Below, piece after piece: positions 1-8,454 of a stretch of DNA of 64,000 nucleotides. This DNA is from Saccharopolyspora_C sp040643635 (GTDB lineage Bacteria > Actinomycetota > Actinomycetes > Mycobacteriales > Pseudonocardiaceae). The notes below the pieces were generated by a model. That model had not been told where the DNA came from. It searched no databases and saw only the letters and a program-made list of their open reading frames with translations. Each line of letters begins with the position of its first letter. Positions within the stretch are counted from its first letter, which is position 1. Both the position numbers and the translations under genes were made by a program. The stretch covers positions 1-64,000 of the forward strand of contig NZ_JBEYUS010000013.1 of assembly GCF_040643635.1 (NCBI RefSeq), in the 5' to 3' direction.

Positions 1-105
1 TTGCGCCCCCGGGGGGGGGGGGGCGCGGGCGGCCCGCGCCCGCGGGGGGGGGGGGGGGCGGGGGGGGGGGGGGGGGCGCCCCCCCGCCCCCCCCCCCCGC
101 CGGGC
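1..105. repeat. G/C homopolymer tract at window edge
   Basis: The first hundred bases are almost only G and C: G runs of 13, 15 and 17 bases (about 11-23, 44-58, 60-76) are followed by C runs of 7 and 12 bases (79-85, 87-98). The G-then-C order could fold into a large hairpin that would end the sodC-like transcript, which stops at 106. Homopolymers this long are rare even at this GC content, so sequencing or assembly error is equally possible. No gene is called here. Confidence 0.5.
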
Positions 106-765
106 TCAGGACTGGATGTTCAGGCAGGCGGCACGACCACCCGCGGTGCCCGCCTGGCCCGCGCCGGTGTTCGTGTTCGACTCCTCGTGCAGCACGATCG
201 ACTTCGGGGCCCGCTCGCCGGTGATCCCGAACGGGACCGTCGCCGTGGAGCTGCCCGCGCCCTGCGCGTCCGTCTGCAGGTCCAGCCAGATCTCGTTCTG
301 CGGGTTCGCGTACGCCGGGTCCGAGGACGGGTTGCCCGGGCCCGCCGCCGGGTCCTGCCTGTTCTGGAAGTGCGGCCCCGCCGCGTCCCCGGTCGGCCCG
401 CACGCGTTCACGTGCGCGTGCGCCGCGTACCCGCGGTTCGGCTGCAGGCCCGAGACGGTGAAGGTCACCACCGTGGACTGCTCGGAGCCGTCGACGGTGG
501 CCTTCACCTGCGCGCCCTCCGGGGCCAGCTGCGGGTTGTAGGTGAACGCGCCCCCCTGCCCGCCGGGCTGCGCCAGCGTGCCCTCGAACGCCTGCCCGCC
601 ACCGCCGCTCTGCTGCTCCTGCACCTCCGGGGGCGGCGGCGTGCCCGGTCCGGGCGGCTGGGTGGACGGAGCACCAGGGGGCGTGCACGCGGTCAGCGCG
701 AGAGCCGCGACCGCACTGCCGAGCACGAGCGCCCGGCGACCGGCAAAAGAGATCCGCAGAGACAT
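106..765 (-). CDS. SodC-like (Cu-type superoxide dismutase family) lipoprotein
   Basis: This is a predicted 219-residue secreted lipoprotein of the Cu/Zn superoxide dismutase family. Residues 1-27 form a basic and hydrophobic signal ending in a lipobox with Cys27 (L-T-A-C). A Pro/Gly-rich linker (about 28-58) leads to the beta-barrel domain. The copper-type histidines are visible: H116 and H118 in the AHAH motif, H132 in PHFQN and H193 in LHEES. C122 and C214 could make the usual disulfide. The loop that normally carries the zinc histidines (residues 133-160) has no histidine, so zinc binding looks lost. The role would be removal of superoxide at the outer face of the membrane; enzymatic activity is inferred. 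The start at 765 was chosen because the signal peptide follows directly; an in-frame ATG four codons upstream is an alternative. Confidence 0.8.
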   Translation of the reverse strand: MSLRISFAGRRALVLGSAVAALALTACTPPGAPSTQPPGPGTPPPPEVQEQQSGGGGQAFEGTLAQPGGQGGAFTYNPQLAPEGAQVKATVDGSEQSTVVTFTVSGLQPNRGYAAHAHVNACGPTGDAAGPHFQNRQDPAAGPGNPSSDPAYANPQNEIWLDLQTDAQGAGSSTATVPFGITGERAPKSIVLHEESNTNTGAGQAGTAGGRAACLNIQS

Positions 766-850
766 GCAGCAGATCATGCCCGAATCGGCCGAATCAGGCG
801 ACGACCGGCCCTGGTGGTGAGCCTCGCACCGGTGGTGGCCCGGAGGGGGT

Positions 851-879
851 TCGAAGCCCGCCGGGGTACGCGCTAGACT
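851..879 (+). promoter_or_regulatory. Putative promoter of the SRP RNA gene
   Basis: TAGACT (874-879) is a good -10 hexamer placed exactly six bases before the predicted RNA 5' end at 886. A weak -35 (TTCGAA, 851-856) lies 17 bp upstream. The spacing supports transcription of the small RNA from its own promoter. Confidence 0.5.
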
Positions 880-885
880 CTTGGT

Positions 886-973
886 GGGACTCCGTGCGGC
901 GTCCATCCTGTGAACTCCCCCAGGGCCGGAAGGCAGCAAGGGTAAGCGGGCTCTGGCGGGTGCACGGGGTCCC
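886..973 (+). ncRNA. ffs: Signal recognition particle RNA (small, 4.5S type)
   Basis: The region shows the conserved SRP domain IV: the sequence CAGGGCCGGAAGGCAGCAAGG contains the GGAA tetraloop flanked by the asymmetric bulge that binds Ffh. The ends pair: GGGACTCCGTGC at 886-897 is complementary to GCACGGGGTCCC at 962-973 with one G-U pair, giving a closed hairpin of about 88 nt. The RNA works with Ffh to target nascent membrane and secreted proteins. Its place just upstream of dnaX is the usual actinobacterial order. Confidence 0.95.
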
Positions 974-1047
974 GCTTACTTTTCCCCGGCCGCCCGCACC
1001 CCACGTCCCGATCCGGGGCGTCGGTGCCACCGCGTAGGGTTCCGACC

Positions 1048-3414
1048 GTGGCGCTCGCCCTCTACCGCAAGTACCGTCCGGCGACCTTCGCTGAGGTCGT
1101 CGGCCAAGAGCACGTCACCGAACCGCTGCGCACCGCACTGTCGGCGCAGCGCATCAACCACGCGTACCTGTTCTCCGGGCCGCGCGGCTGCGGCAAGACG
1201 TCCAGCGCGCGCATCCTCGCCCGGTCGCTGAACTGCGCGCAGGGGCCCACGCCGGACCCGTGCGGGGAGTGCGACTCGTGCGTGGCGCTCGCCCCGGAAG
1301 GCTCGGGCAGCGTCGACGTCGTCGAACTCGACGCGGCCAGCCACGGTGGCGTCGACGACACCCGCGAACTCCGCGACCGGGCCTTCTTCGCGCCCGCCCA
1401 ATCGCGGTACCGCATCTTCATCATCGACGAAGCGCACATGGTGACCACGCAGGGCTTCAACGCCCTGCTGAAGATCGTCGAAGAGCCGCCCGAACACCTC
1501 ATCTTCGTGTTCGCCACCACCGAACCGGACAAGGTGCTCACCACCATCCGGTCCCGGACGCACCACTACCCGTTCCGGCTGATGCCGCCCGGGGTGATGC
1601 GCGAACTGCTCGAACGCATCTGCGGCGACGAGGGCGTGCAGGTCGAACCGGCCGTGTACCCGCTGGTGATCCGCGCGGGCGGCGGTTCGGCGCGCGACAC
1701 GCTCAGCGTGCTCGACCAGCTGCTCGCCGGCGCCGGGGACGACGGGGTCACCTACGAGCGGGCGGTCGCGCTGCTCGGCGTCACCGACGTGGCGCTCATC
1801 GACGACATGGTGGACGCGCTCGCCGCCGGGGACGGCGCCTCGGTGTACGGCACCGTCGACAAGCTCGTCGAAGCCGGGCACGACCCGCGCCGCTTCGCCA
1901 CCGACCTGCTCGACCGGCTCCGCGACCTGGTGCTGCTGCACGCGGTGCCCGACGCGGGCAGCCGCGGGCTCATCGATGCTGCGGGCGACGAGCTCACCAA
2001 GATGCAGACCCAGAGCGAGCAGCTCGGCGCCGCGACGCTGTCCCGGTTCGCCGAGATCGTGCACACCGGGCTGCAGGACATGCGGGGTGCGACCGCGCCG
2101 CGGCTGCTGCTGGAACTGCTGTGCGCCCGGATGATGCTGCCCGCCGTGTCCGAATCGGAGAGCGCGCTGCTGCAGCGCGTCGAGCAGGTCGAACGGCGCA
2201 TGACGCTCGCGCCGCCCGCCGGGACCGACGGGGCCGCGGCACCCGCCGCTCCGGCCGCCGCTGTTGCTCCCGCGGGGGACGCGGCCGCGGGGAAGCGGGT
2301 GTTCCAGCGGCCCAGCGACCGGCAGCCGTCGGCCGAACCCCGGGCCGAGGAGCGCGGCGCGCCGCAGGCTCCGGCACCGCAGGAGGCCGCCCCGGCGGAG
2401 CAGGAACCGGCTCCGCAAGCGCAGGCTCCGCAGGCCCGAGCGCCGCAGACCCAGGTTCCGCAGGAACAGCCTCCGCAGGAACAGCCTCCGCAGGAACAGC
2501 CTCCGCAGGAACAGCCTCCGCAGGGCGCAGCCCAGCAGGCCGCCCCGGCTCAGCCGAGCCCGGCCCCGGAGGAAGCGCCCGCGAGTCCCGAGCCCGCACC
2601 GCAGCAGGCCGCGCCCCAGCAGCCCGCACCGCAGCAGGCCGCCGCGCCGGCTCCGCAGCCCGCGCACTCCGAACCGGCCGAACCGGCCGTCGCCGACCCG
2701 GGCGCCGCGCACTCCGCGGGCTTCGGCGCCGCCGACGTGCGCCGGGTGTGGACCGACCTGCTGCGCGCCGTCGCCCAGCGCAACCGGCCCACCCAGGCGC
2801 TGCTGCTCAACGCGACGGTGCACGACTACGCCGACGGCACGCTGGTGCTGACCATGCCCACCTCGGGGCTGGTGAAGCAGTTCGCGCAGCAGCGGCGCAT
2901 CGACTTCGTGCGCGAGGCGATGGCCGAGGTGCTCGGCGCGGGCACCGACTACGACGTGCGCTGCGTCGAAGCCGGGTCCGCCCCGCCGCCGCAGCGCCCC
3001 GCCGGGGCCGCGAAGCCCGCCCCGCAGCAGCCGGCCCAACCCGCCGCGCCGCCGACCTACAGCAGGCCGAGCGCCGCGCAGCAGCAGGAGCAGCGCCCGC
3101 CGGAATCCGGCAACGGCAACGGCAACGGCCAGCGCCGCCCCGCCCCGGCCCGCCGCGGTGCGTCGTCCGGCCGGGGCCGCTCCGACGACATCCCGCCGCC
3201 CCCGGAGCCGCCGCCCGAGGACGAACCTCCGCCGGAGGACGCGTACCCGCCGCCCGCGGCACCGCCGCCGCCGGACGACGATGAGGACGAGGAGTCGATG
3301 ATCGCGGGTTCCTCCCCTGCATCGGCCGCCGAAGCGGCGCCGCGCCGCGGCCGGGAGGAAGAGGCCGTCCAGCTGTTCGCCGCCGAACTGGGCGCCCGCA
3401 AGATCGACGAGTGA
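1048..3414 (+). CDS. dnaX: DNA polymerase III subunit gamma/tau
   Basis: This is the clamp-loader ATPase of the replicative polymerase. The N-terminal AAA+ module shows Walker A GPRGCGKT (residues 44-51), a four-cysteine zinc module (C63, C72, C75, C78) and Walker B IFIIDEAH (123-130), followed by the lid and collar domains. From about residue 390 a very long Pro/Gln/Ala/Glu-rich linker, including four exact PPQEQ units, leads to a conserved C-terminal tau-like domain and a second disordered Pro/Glu/Asp-rich tail. At 788 residues it is longer than E. coli tau because of these linkers. The GTG at 1048 gives the family N-terminus MALALYRKYRP; a GTG eight codons upstream is less likely. TAGGGT at 1035-1040 could drive a nearly leaderless transcript. 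No slippery A-run for gamma frameshifting was seen. Confidence 0.95.
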   Translation: MALALYRKYRPATFAEVVGQEHVTEPLRTALSAQRINHAYLFSGPRGCGKTSSARILARSLNCAQGPTPDPCGECDSCVALAPEGSGSVDVVELDAASHGGVDDTRELRDRAFFAPAQSRYRIFIIDEAHMVTTQGFNALLKIVEEPPEHLIFVFATTEPDKVLTTIRSRTHHYPFRLMPPGVMRELLERICGDEGVQVEPAVYPLVIRAGGGSARDTLSVLDQLLAGAGDDGVTYERAVALLGVTDVALIDDMVDALAAGDGASVYGTVDKLVEAGHDPRRFATDLLDRLRDLVLLHAVPDAGSRGLIDAAGDELTKMQTQSEQLGAATLSRFAEIVHTGLQDMRGATAPRLLLELLCARMMLPAVSESESALLQRVEQVERRMTLAPPAGTDGAAAPAAPAAAVAPAGDAAAGKRVFQRPSDRQPSAEPRAEERGAPQAPAPQEAAPAEQEPAPQAQAPQARAPQTQVPQEQPPQEQPPQEQPPQEQPPQGAAQQAAPAQPSPAPEEAPASPEPAPQQAAPQQPAPQQAAAPAPQPAHSEPAEPAVADPGAAHSAGFGAADVRRVWTDLLRAVAQRNRPTQALLLNATVHDYADGTLVLTMPTSGLVKQFAQQRRIDFVREAMAEVLGAGTDYDVRCVEAGSAPPPQRPAGAAKPAPQQPAQPAAPPTYSRPSAAQQQEQRPPESGNGNGNGQRRPAPARRGASSGRGRSDDIPPPPEPPPEDEPPPEDAYPPPAAPPPPDDDEDEESMIAGSSPASAAEAAPRRGREEEAVQLFAAELGARKIDE
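2461..2520 (+). repeat. Tandem 15-bp repeat within dnaX
   Basis: Four perfect copies of the 15-base unit CAGGAACAGCCTCCG encode the repeated pentapeptide QEQPP in the DnaX linker. Perfect copy identity suggests recent slippage and possible length variation between strains. Confidence 0.9.
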
Positions 3415-3424
3415 CGGTCCCGCG

Positions 3425-3477
3425 CAGGTGAATGGCCCATCCGCCCAACCTCAATGGGCGAGTGGGCCATTCACCTG
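3425..3477. terminator. Bidirectional hairpin terminator
   Basis: A 15-bp perfect inverted repeat (CAGGTGAATGGCCCA and its complement) with a further inner CGCCCA/TGGGCG pairing lies between the converging dnaX and the S9 peptidase genes. There is no T-tract. Its sequence resembles hairpins at 37032 and 46633. Confidence 0.8.
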
Positions 3478-3482
3478 GTGCG

Positions 3483-5297
3483 TCAGATCAGGTGGCGGGT
3501 GAGGAACGCCAGCGCCCGCGGGTAGGCGTCGAGGCGGTTGGCGCGCTTCGCCAAGCCGTGGCCCTCGTCGTCGAAGACGAGCAGTTCGCACTCGACGCCG
3601 CCGCGGCGCACCGCCGTCGCCAGCTGCTCCGCCTCGGACAGCGGCACCCGCGGGTCGTTCGCCCCGTGGATCACGAACAGCGGCGCCGAGATCGCGTCCA
3701 CGTGCGTCAGCGGCGAGGCCTCCCGCAGGAACTCGGCGTCCGCGGCCAGCGACCCGTACTCGCGCTCGCGGTGCGCCCGCCGGTACGGCGAGGTGTTCTC
3801 CAGGAACGTCACCAGCGAGGAGATGCCGACGATGTCCACCCCGGCGGCCCACCGCTCCGGCTGGAACGCCAGTCCGGCCAGCACCATGTACCCGCCGTAC
3901 GAGCCGCCCCACAGCGCCGACCGCGCCGGGTCCAGCCCGAGGCTCGGCAGCCAGTCGTGCAGCGCCGCGAGGTCCCGCACCGAGTCCAGCCGCTTGCGCC
4001 CGTCGTCGGCGCTGTACCAGCGCTTCCCGTAGCCGGTGGAGCCGCGCACGTTCGGCACCAGCACGGTGTGGCCCTGCGCGGCGAGTGCTTGCACGATCGG
4101 GTTGAAGGTGCGCACCGACTGGCCTTCCGGCCCACCGTGGATGATCAGCACCGAGGAGCCGGTGGGGTCCGCGGGCCGGTACGCGAAGCACGGCACCTGC
4201 TCGTCGTCGGGTGCGGGGACGCGGTGCACCGACGGCGTCACCAGCCGTTCCCCGGCGAGCGCGGCCGCCGAGTCGGTCATCGCCAGCGGCGGGTCCTCCT
4301 GCTCGGCGTCGAGGACCAGCACGTCGCCGGGCACGTCGGGGGCGCTGAAGGACAGCGCGACCAGCCGCGAATCGGGGGACCACACCGGGGAGGGCAGCGG
4401 GAACGCGCACCAGCCGTCGGCGGGCAGCGGGACCTCCCGGCGCAGCCGCCCGGTCCGCGCGTCGTGCAGCGCCAGCCGGCCCGCGCCGTCGTCGTTCGTC
4501 TGCACCAGCAGCGAGTTCCCGTCCGGCGCCAGCCAGCCGAGCAGGTCGTGCTCCTCGGAGGTCACCAGCCAGGTGCGGTCGCCGGTGCGCGGGTCGATGC
4601 GGGCCACGCCGACGCGGTCCCGGTCCGCGTTGCTGCTCACCACCAGCCCGGAGTCGTCGGGCAGCCAGCGGACGTGCGTGTTGCGGGTGTGCTCGCCGGG
4701 GCCGGTGAGCACCCGGAGGCGCTCGCCGTCGGTGGTGGGCATCGTGTCGACCAGCAGCACCTGGTCGGACATCGGCTGCTCACCGGGCAGGGTCAGCGCC
4801 AGGTAGTGGCTGTCGGGGGAGGCCGCGGCCTCCTGCACCATGCCGCCGCCGTCGTAGACGACGATCTCCTCGCCGGTGAGGGCGCTGCGGATGACCACGT
4901 CGAAGTCGACGCCGTTGCGTCGGTTCGTGGCGTACACGAGCCGGCCGGGCAGCACGTCCAGCAGCCGGTGCACGTAGCGCGGGTCCCGGACCAGCGGCTG
5001 CAGGTCGTCGAGCTCGGCGGGCCGGGTGCGGCGGCGGTCCAGGCGCATCAGGGACAGCTGACCGCGCTCGTTGCCGCCGGTGTCGTGCTGGATGATCGCC
5101 GCGCGCTCGCCGGGCAGGTAGCGGCCGGTGACCGCCCCGGACAGCGCGGTCAGCGCCGTCGCGCCGCCGTTGGGGGAGAGCTCCACGAGCTGGGTGGAGC
5201 CCGATTCGTCGGACCCGGCGAGCACGCGCCCCGCCTCGTCCACGTCGAACGCCCGCCAGCTCGCCAGTTCCAGCAACCGCACCATGTCCACCGCCAT
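3483..5297 (-). CDS. S9 family (prolyl oligopeptidase-type) serine peptidase
   Basis: The product (604 residues) has an N-terminal beta-propeller region rich in WSPDSR/SPDS-type blades (about residues 20-350) and a C-terminal alpha/beta-hydrolase domain. The catalytic triad is visible: Ser466 in GGSYGG, Asp548 in HGANDPR and His580 in EGHG. This is the S9C/acylaminoacyl-peptidase layout; such enzymes cleave short peptides after proline or remove blocked N-terminal residues in the cytoplasm. No signal peptide is seen. The ATG at 5297 has AAGGTGAG just upstream. It converges on dnaX and shares a hairpin with it. Exact substrate is not predictable. Confidence 0.88.
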   Translation of the reverse strand: MAVDMVRLLELASWRAFDVDEAGRVLAGSDESGSTQLVELSPNGGATALTALSGAVTGRYLPGERAAIIQHDTGGNERGQLSLMRLDRRRTRPAELDDLQPLVRDPRYVHRLLDVLPGRLVYATNRRNGVDFDVVIRSALTGEEIVVYDGGGMVQEAAASPDSHYLALTLPGEQPMSDQVLLVDTMPTTDGERLRVLTGPGEHTRNTHVRWLPDDSGLVVSSNADRDRVGVARIDPRTGDRTWLVTSEEHDLLGWLAPDGNSLLVQTNDDGAGRLALHDARTGRLRREVPLPADGWCAFPLPSPVWSPDSRLVALSFSAPDVPGDVLVLDAEQEDPPLAMTDSAAALAGERLVTPSVHRVPAPDDEQVPCFAYRPADPTGSSVLIIHGGPEGQSVRTFNPIVQALAAQGHTVLVPNVRGSTGYGKRWYSADDGRKRLDSVRDLAALHDWLPSLGLDPARSALWGGSYGGYMVLAGLAFQPERWAAGVDIVGISSLVTFLENTSPYRRAHREREYGSLAADAEFLREASPLTHVDAISAPLFVIHGANDPRVPLSEAEQLATAVRRGGVECELLVFDDEGHGLAKRANRLDAYPRALAFLTRHLI

Positions 5298-5557
5298 GCG
5301 CTCACCTTGTCACGCGCGGGACGCGCGGGGACCTGCCGGTAGGTGGTGATCAACACCTTGATCGTTGCGGCCGGTGGGCGACGCGGCGGGGCCGTCCGCC
5401 GGATCGCGTCCGGCCACCCGGCGGAGCCGGGTGCTACCGCCGCAGGGGTGAAACCGGTCCGCCCGGACCCTGGGAAATTCGCCGCACCGGCAGGGCCGCC
5501 CCGGCGTTCTACGATGATCGGCGACCGCTCAGCCGCCGCGTTGCTCGAAGAGGACCC

Positions 5558-6316
5558 ATGCGGACATCAGCGTGCCTGCTCGCCGGCCTGCTCCTGCTCA
5601 CCGGGGCGGCGTCGGCCACCGCGCAGGAGACCCCGGATCGCCAGGAGACCCCGGACCACACCGTCACCTTCGTCAACGATTCCGGCGAGGAGCTGTGGAT
5701 CGGCAGCACCGTCAACCCGGACGGTTCACCGCAGCTCACCGGCCTGCCGGTGCTGGCGGACGGCGAGTCCGCGACGATCACCGTCCCCGAGTCCGGCGAG
5801 GCGGGCCACTGGCGCGGGAAGTTCTTCGCCCGCCAGGGCTGCTCCGGCGAACCGGGCGCCGACTTCCACTGCGCCATCGGCGACTGCGGCCCGGAGGCGG
5901 ACACCTGCACCACCGGGGAGGAACCGGCCGGGCTGGCGGAGTTCAACTTCGACCCCGCCGACCCGGACGCCCCCTGGTACAACGTCAGCTACGTCAACGC
6001 GGTGTCGCTGCCGATCACGATCGAACCGGACGACTCCGACCCGCCGCCGGACTCCGGGCAGTGCGAGCAGGTCGGCTGCGCGGAACCGCTGCTGGCGCAC
6101 TGCCCGCCGGAGGACCTCACCGGCGGCGAGGACGGGCAGCCGCAGCTGTGCACGAACCCGAGCCGGGACGAGAAGACCTCGTACAGCGACGCCCTCAACG
6201 AGCACTGCCCGCGCGCGTACGCGTGGTCGAAGCAGGACCAGGAACCGGGCAACGACGTCATGCGCAACTGCCCGTCGTGCGGCGGCCTCACCGTCACCTT
6301 CCACCGGCCGAGCTGA
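5558..6316 (+). CDS. Secreted thaumatin-like family protein
   Basis: A 252-residue exported protein: residues 1-22 form a signal peptide ending in ASA-TAQ. The mature part resembles the thaumatin/osmotin fold: an N-terminal VTFVNDSGEELWIGS strand, a GKFFARQGC segment, CAIGDCG, a LAEFNF strand, a DAPWYNVSYVNAVSLPI segment and a cysteine-rich C-terminal half ending in CPRAYAWSKQDQ and VTFHRPS. About ten cysteines fit a disulfide-rich fold. Thaumatin-like proteins in plants and fungi bind or cut beta-glucans; a role against fungal walls is possible but inferred. The ATG at 5558 has GAAGAGG upstream. It is monocistronic and divergent from the S9 peptidase. Confidence 0.8.
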   Translation: MRTSACLLAGLLLLTGAASATAQETPDRQETPDHTVTFVNDSGEELWIGSTVNPDGSPQLTGLPVLADGESATITVPESGEAGHWRGKFFARQGCSGEPGADFHCAIGDCGPEADTCTTGEEPAGLAEFNFDPADPDAPWYNVSYVNAVSLPITIEPDDSDPPPDSGQCEQVGCAEPLLAHCPPEDLTGGEDGQPQLCTNPSRDEKTSYSDALNEHCPRAYAWSKQDQEPGNDVMRNCPSCGGLTVTFHRPS

Positions 6317-6501
6317 GCCGCGGGCCGACACGGCGGGTGGTCGCGGCCGGGGCGGGCCCGGCACGACTACCCTGGGCGGAGTGCCCGTTCCGGGCACGTG
6401 CCCACGCTGGGTTCGGGCCGGTCGAGCCGGAACGCCGGGCGCGATCGACAGCCCACGCGACGAATCCCAGCGGCGACCGCGAACAGCTCTGGAGGACCAC
6501 G

Positions 6502-6852
6502 GTGCAACCGGGCGGCCAGCCGAACATGCAGCAGATCATGGAACAGGCGCAGCAGATGCAGCAGCAGCTGATGAGCGCGCAGCAGGAACTCGCCGACGCG
6601 GAAGCGACCGGCAGCGCGGGCGGCGGGCTGGTGACGGCGGTCGTCAGCGGCACCGGCGAGCTCAAGTCGGTGACCATCGACCCGAAGGCTGCCGACCCCG
6701 AGGACACCGAGACGCTCTCGGACCTGGTGGTGGCGGCGGTGCGCGACGCGAACCGGGCCGCGCAGGAGCTCCAGGCCGAGAAGATGGGCCCGGTGACCGG
6801 CGCGCTGGGCGGCGGTCAGGGACTGGGCGGGCTCGGCCTGCCCGGCATGTGA
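6502..6852 (+). CDS. YbaB/EbfC family nucleoid-associated protein
   Basis: A 116-residue protein with the family layout: a Gln/Met-rich N-terminal helix (MQQIMEQAQQMQQQL), a central small beta-sheet (GGLVTAVVSGTGELKSVTIDP) and a C-terminal helix, then a Gly-rich tail. YbaB proteins form tweezer-like dimers that bind DNA. The GTG at 6502 has GGAGG eight bases upstream. It sits 13 bp before recR, the near-universal bacterial arrangement, which suggests a shared operon and role in recombination-related DNA transactions. Confidence 0.93.
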   Translation: MQPGGQPNMQQIMEQAQQMQQQLMSAQQELADAEATGSAGGGLVTAVVSGTGELKSVTIDPKAADPEDTETLSDLVVAAVRDANRAAQELQAEKMGPVTGALGGGQGLGGLGLPGM

Positions 6853-6865
6853 CGGAGAGTCCACA

Positions 6866-7462
6866 GTGTACGAAGGTCCGGTCCAGGATCTGATCGACGA
6901 GCTGGGCAGGCTGCCCGGCATCGGTCCGAAGAGCGCCCAGCGCCTCGCCTTCCACCTGCTCGCGGCGGAACCGGCGGACGTGACCCGGCTGCAGGAAGTG
7001 CTGCAGAAGGTCAAGGAAGGCGTGATGTTCTGCGAGATCTGCGGCAACGTCTCCGAGCAGGAGAAGTGCCGGATCTGCCAGGACGCGCGCCGCGACACCG
7101 CGCTGGTGTGCGTGGTGGAGGAGCCCAAGGACGTCCTCGCGGTGGAGCGCACCCGCGAGTTCAAGGGCCGCTACCACGTGCTCGGCGGTGCGCTGGACCC
7201 GTTGTCGGGCATCGGGCCGGACCAGCTGCGGGTGCGCCAGCTGCTGACCCGCATCGGGACCGACGAGATCACCGAGGTGATCATCGCGACGGACCCGAAC
7301 ACCGAGGGGGAGGCGACGGCGACGTACCTGGTGCGGATGCTGCGGGACTTCCCCGGGTTGAACGTGACGCGGCTGGCCTCGGGGCTGCCGATGGGCGGTG
7401 ACCTGGAGTTCGCGGACGAGCTGACGCTGGGGCGCGCCCTGTCGGGCCGCCGCGCGATGTGA
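6866..7462 (+). CDS. recR: Recombination mediator protein RecR
   Basis: RecR (198 residues) works with RecO/RecF to load RecA on gapped DNA. Visible are the N-terminal helix-hairpin-helix (RLPGIGPKSAQRLAFHLL), the four-cysteine zinc finger (C56, C59, C68, C71) and the Toprim domain beginning at VCVVEEPKDV (about 81-90), followed by the C-terminal Walker B-like region. Length and motifs are standard. The GTG at 6866 follows ACGGAGAG and lies 13 bp after ybaB, so the two are likely co-transcribed. Confidence 0.97.
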   Translation: MYEGPVQDLIDELGRLPGIGPKSAQRLAFHLLAAEPADVTRLQEVLQKVKEGVMFCEICGNVSEQEKCRICQDARRDTALVCVVEEPKDVLAVERTREFKGRYHVLGGALDPLSGIGPDQLRVRQLLTRIGTDEITEVIIATDPNTEGEATATYLVRMLRDFPGLNVTRLASGLPMGGDLEFADELTLGRALSGRRAM

Positions 7463-7508
7463 GGCGGGTGGCGGGGCGCCGGGCGTCCCGCCACCGGGCC
7501 GAGGCGCG

Positions 7509-8096
7509 GTGGTGAGCGAGTTCGACCGGGCCGCCGAGGCGGCGATCGCGCACCTGCTGGCGGCGCCCGCGCGGCTGGGCCCGGTGCGGGTGCTGGCGGT
7601 GGACGGGCCGTCCGGTGCGGGCAAGTCCACGTTCGCCGATCTGCTGCTGTCCCGGCTGGGTGCGGTCGACGCCCGGCTGGTCCGCACCGATGATTTCGCC
7701 ACCTGGGACGAGCCGGTGGAGTGGTGGCCGCGGTTGCGCGCGGGGGTGCTGGAGCCGTTGGCCGCGGGGTCGCCGGGCGGGTACCGGCGCACCGAGTGGC
7801 CGGGCGGGCGTCCGGTGCCGGGCGCGCACGTGCCGGTGCCGGTGCCGGAAGTCCTGGTGCTGGAAGGGGTTTCCGCCGCCCGCGCCGCCATCGCGCCCCG
7901 ATTGTCCACAGTGGTCTGGGTAGAGCCGGTGGGCGCGGCGCTGCGGCTGGAGCGGGCCGTGGCGCGCGATGGCGAGGACGCGCGCGGCGAGCTGCGCCGC
8001 TGGCAGCGCTTCGAGCAGGAGTGGTTCGCCGCGGACGGCACCCGCGCCCGCGCGGACGTCCGCATCGGGCCCGCCGCGACCGGTGCACCCGGCTGA
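7509..8096 (+). CDS. Uridine kinase-like P-loop NTPase
   Basis: A 195-residue protein with Walker A GPSGAGKST near residue 34 and the strand-Asp pattern VRTDDFATWDEPVEWW, which is typical of uridine kinase/phosphoribulokinase-like enzymes. VLVLEGVSAAR and VVWVEP supply the Walker B-like and core strands. Substrate is unknown; a nucleoside or other small hydroxyl compound is likely. It starts at GTG 7509, with a second GTG directly after, 46 bp downstream of recR, so read-through from ybaB-recR is possible. Confidence 0.75.
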   Translation: MVSEFDRAAEAAIAHLLAAPARLGPVRVLAVDGPSGAGKSTFADLLLSRLGAVDARLVRTDDFATWDEPVEWWPRLRAGVLEPLAAGSPGGYRRTEWPGGRPVPGAHVPVPVPEVLVLEGVSAARAAIAPRLSTVVWVEPVGAALRLERAVARDGEDARGELRRWQRFEQEWFAADGTRARADVRIGPAATGAPG

Positions 8097-8454
8097 TCCG
8101 TCCGGCGGGAATCGCGGTCGTCCGGAACCGGGAATCGACCGCGGAACGCTGAAGATCATTTCCCCGATATCGCGCGGAATGCGGCGGTGAACGGTGCACC
8201 GGGTTGCGCCATCCGGGTCAATTATGCGCTCGGAAAACCGCGTTAGTGCGGGAATTCGGACTCGGTTGCCGCAGTGAAATAGCAGGTCAAGGGCATAGTC
8301 TGGCATTGCCAGAATTTCTGGTGATCGCTGGGAAAATTCGTGCGCGCCGATTCTGCGAGGGTAGCGAGATCGTAACCTGACCTACTTCGGCGGCGGCGTT
8401 TCGCGGGCTATTGTTCTCCGCAATGTGAGACCTGAGACACATCGAGGTGCTGTG
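8097..8454 (+). other. Intergenic region upstream of the peptide transporter operon
   Basis: No gene was recognised. This 358-base stretch is clearly less GC-rich than its surroundings, as expected for a promoter region. It holds the double palindrome described at 8299-8321. A TAACCT near 8371 could be a -10 box, but no convincing -35 accompanies it. Confidence 0.5.
8299..8321. promoter_or_regulatory. Overlapping palindromes, candidate operator
   Basis: TCTGGCATTGCCAGA (8299-8313) is a perfect 6-bp inverted repeat; it overlaps a second perfect palindrome CCAGAATTTCTGG (8309-8321). The three TCTGG/CCAGA half-sites lie about 135 bp before the solute-binding protein gene and could be a repressor or activator site for the transporter operon. 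The binding protein is unknown. Confidence 0.4.

Noticed and set aside
1048..3414. Programmed frameshift producing the gamma form of DnaX
   Set aside because: No A-rich slippery heptamer with downstream hairpin was found near the expected boundary.
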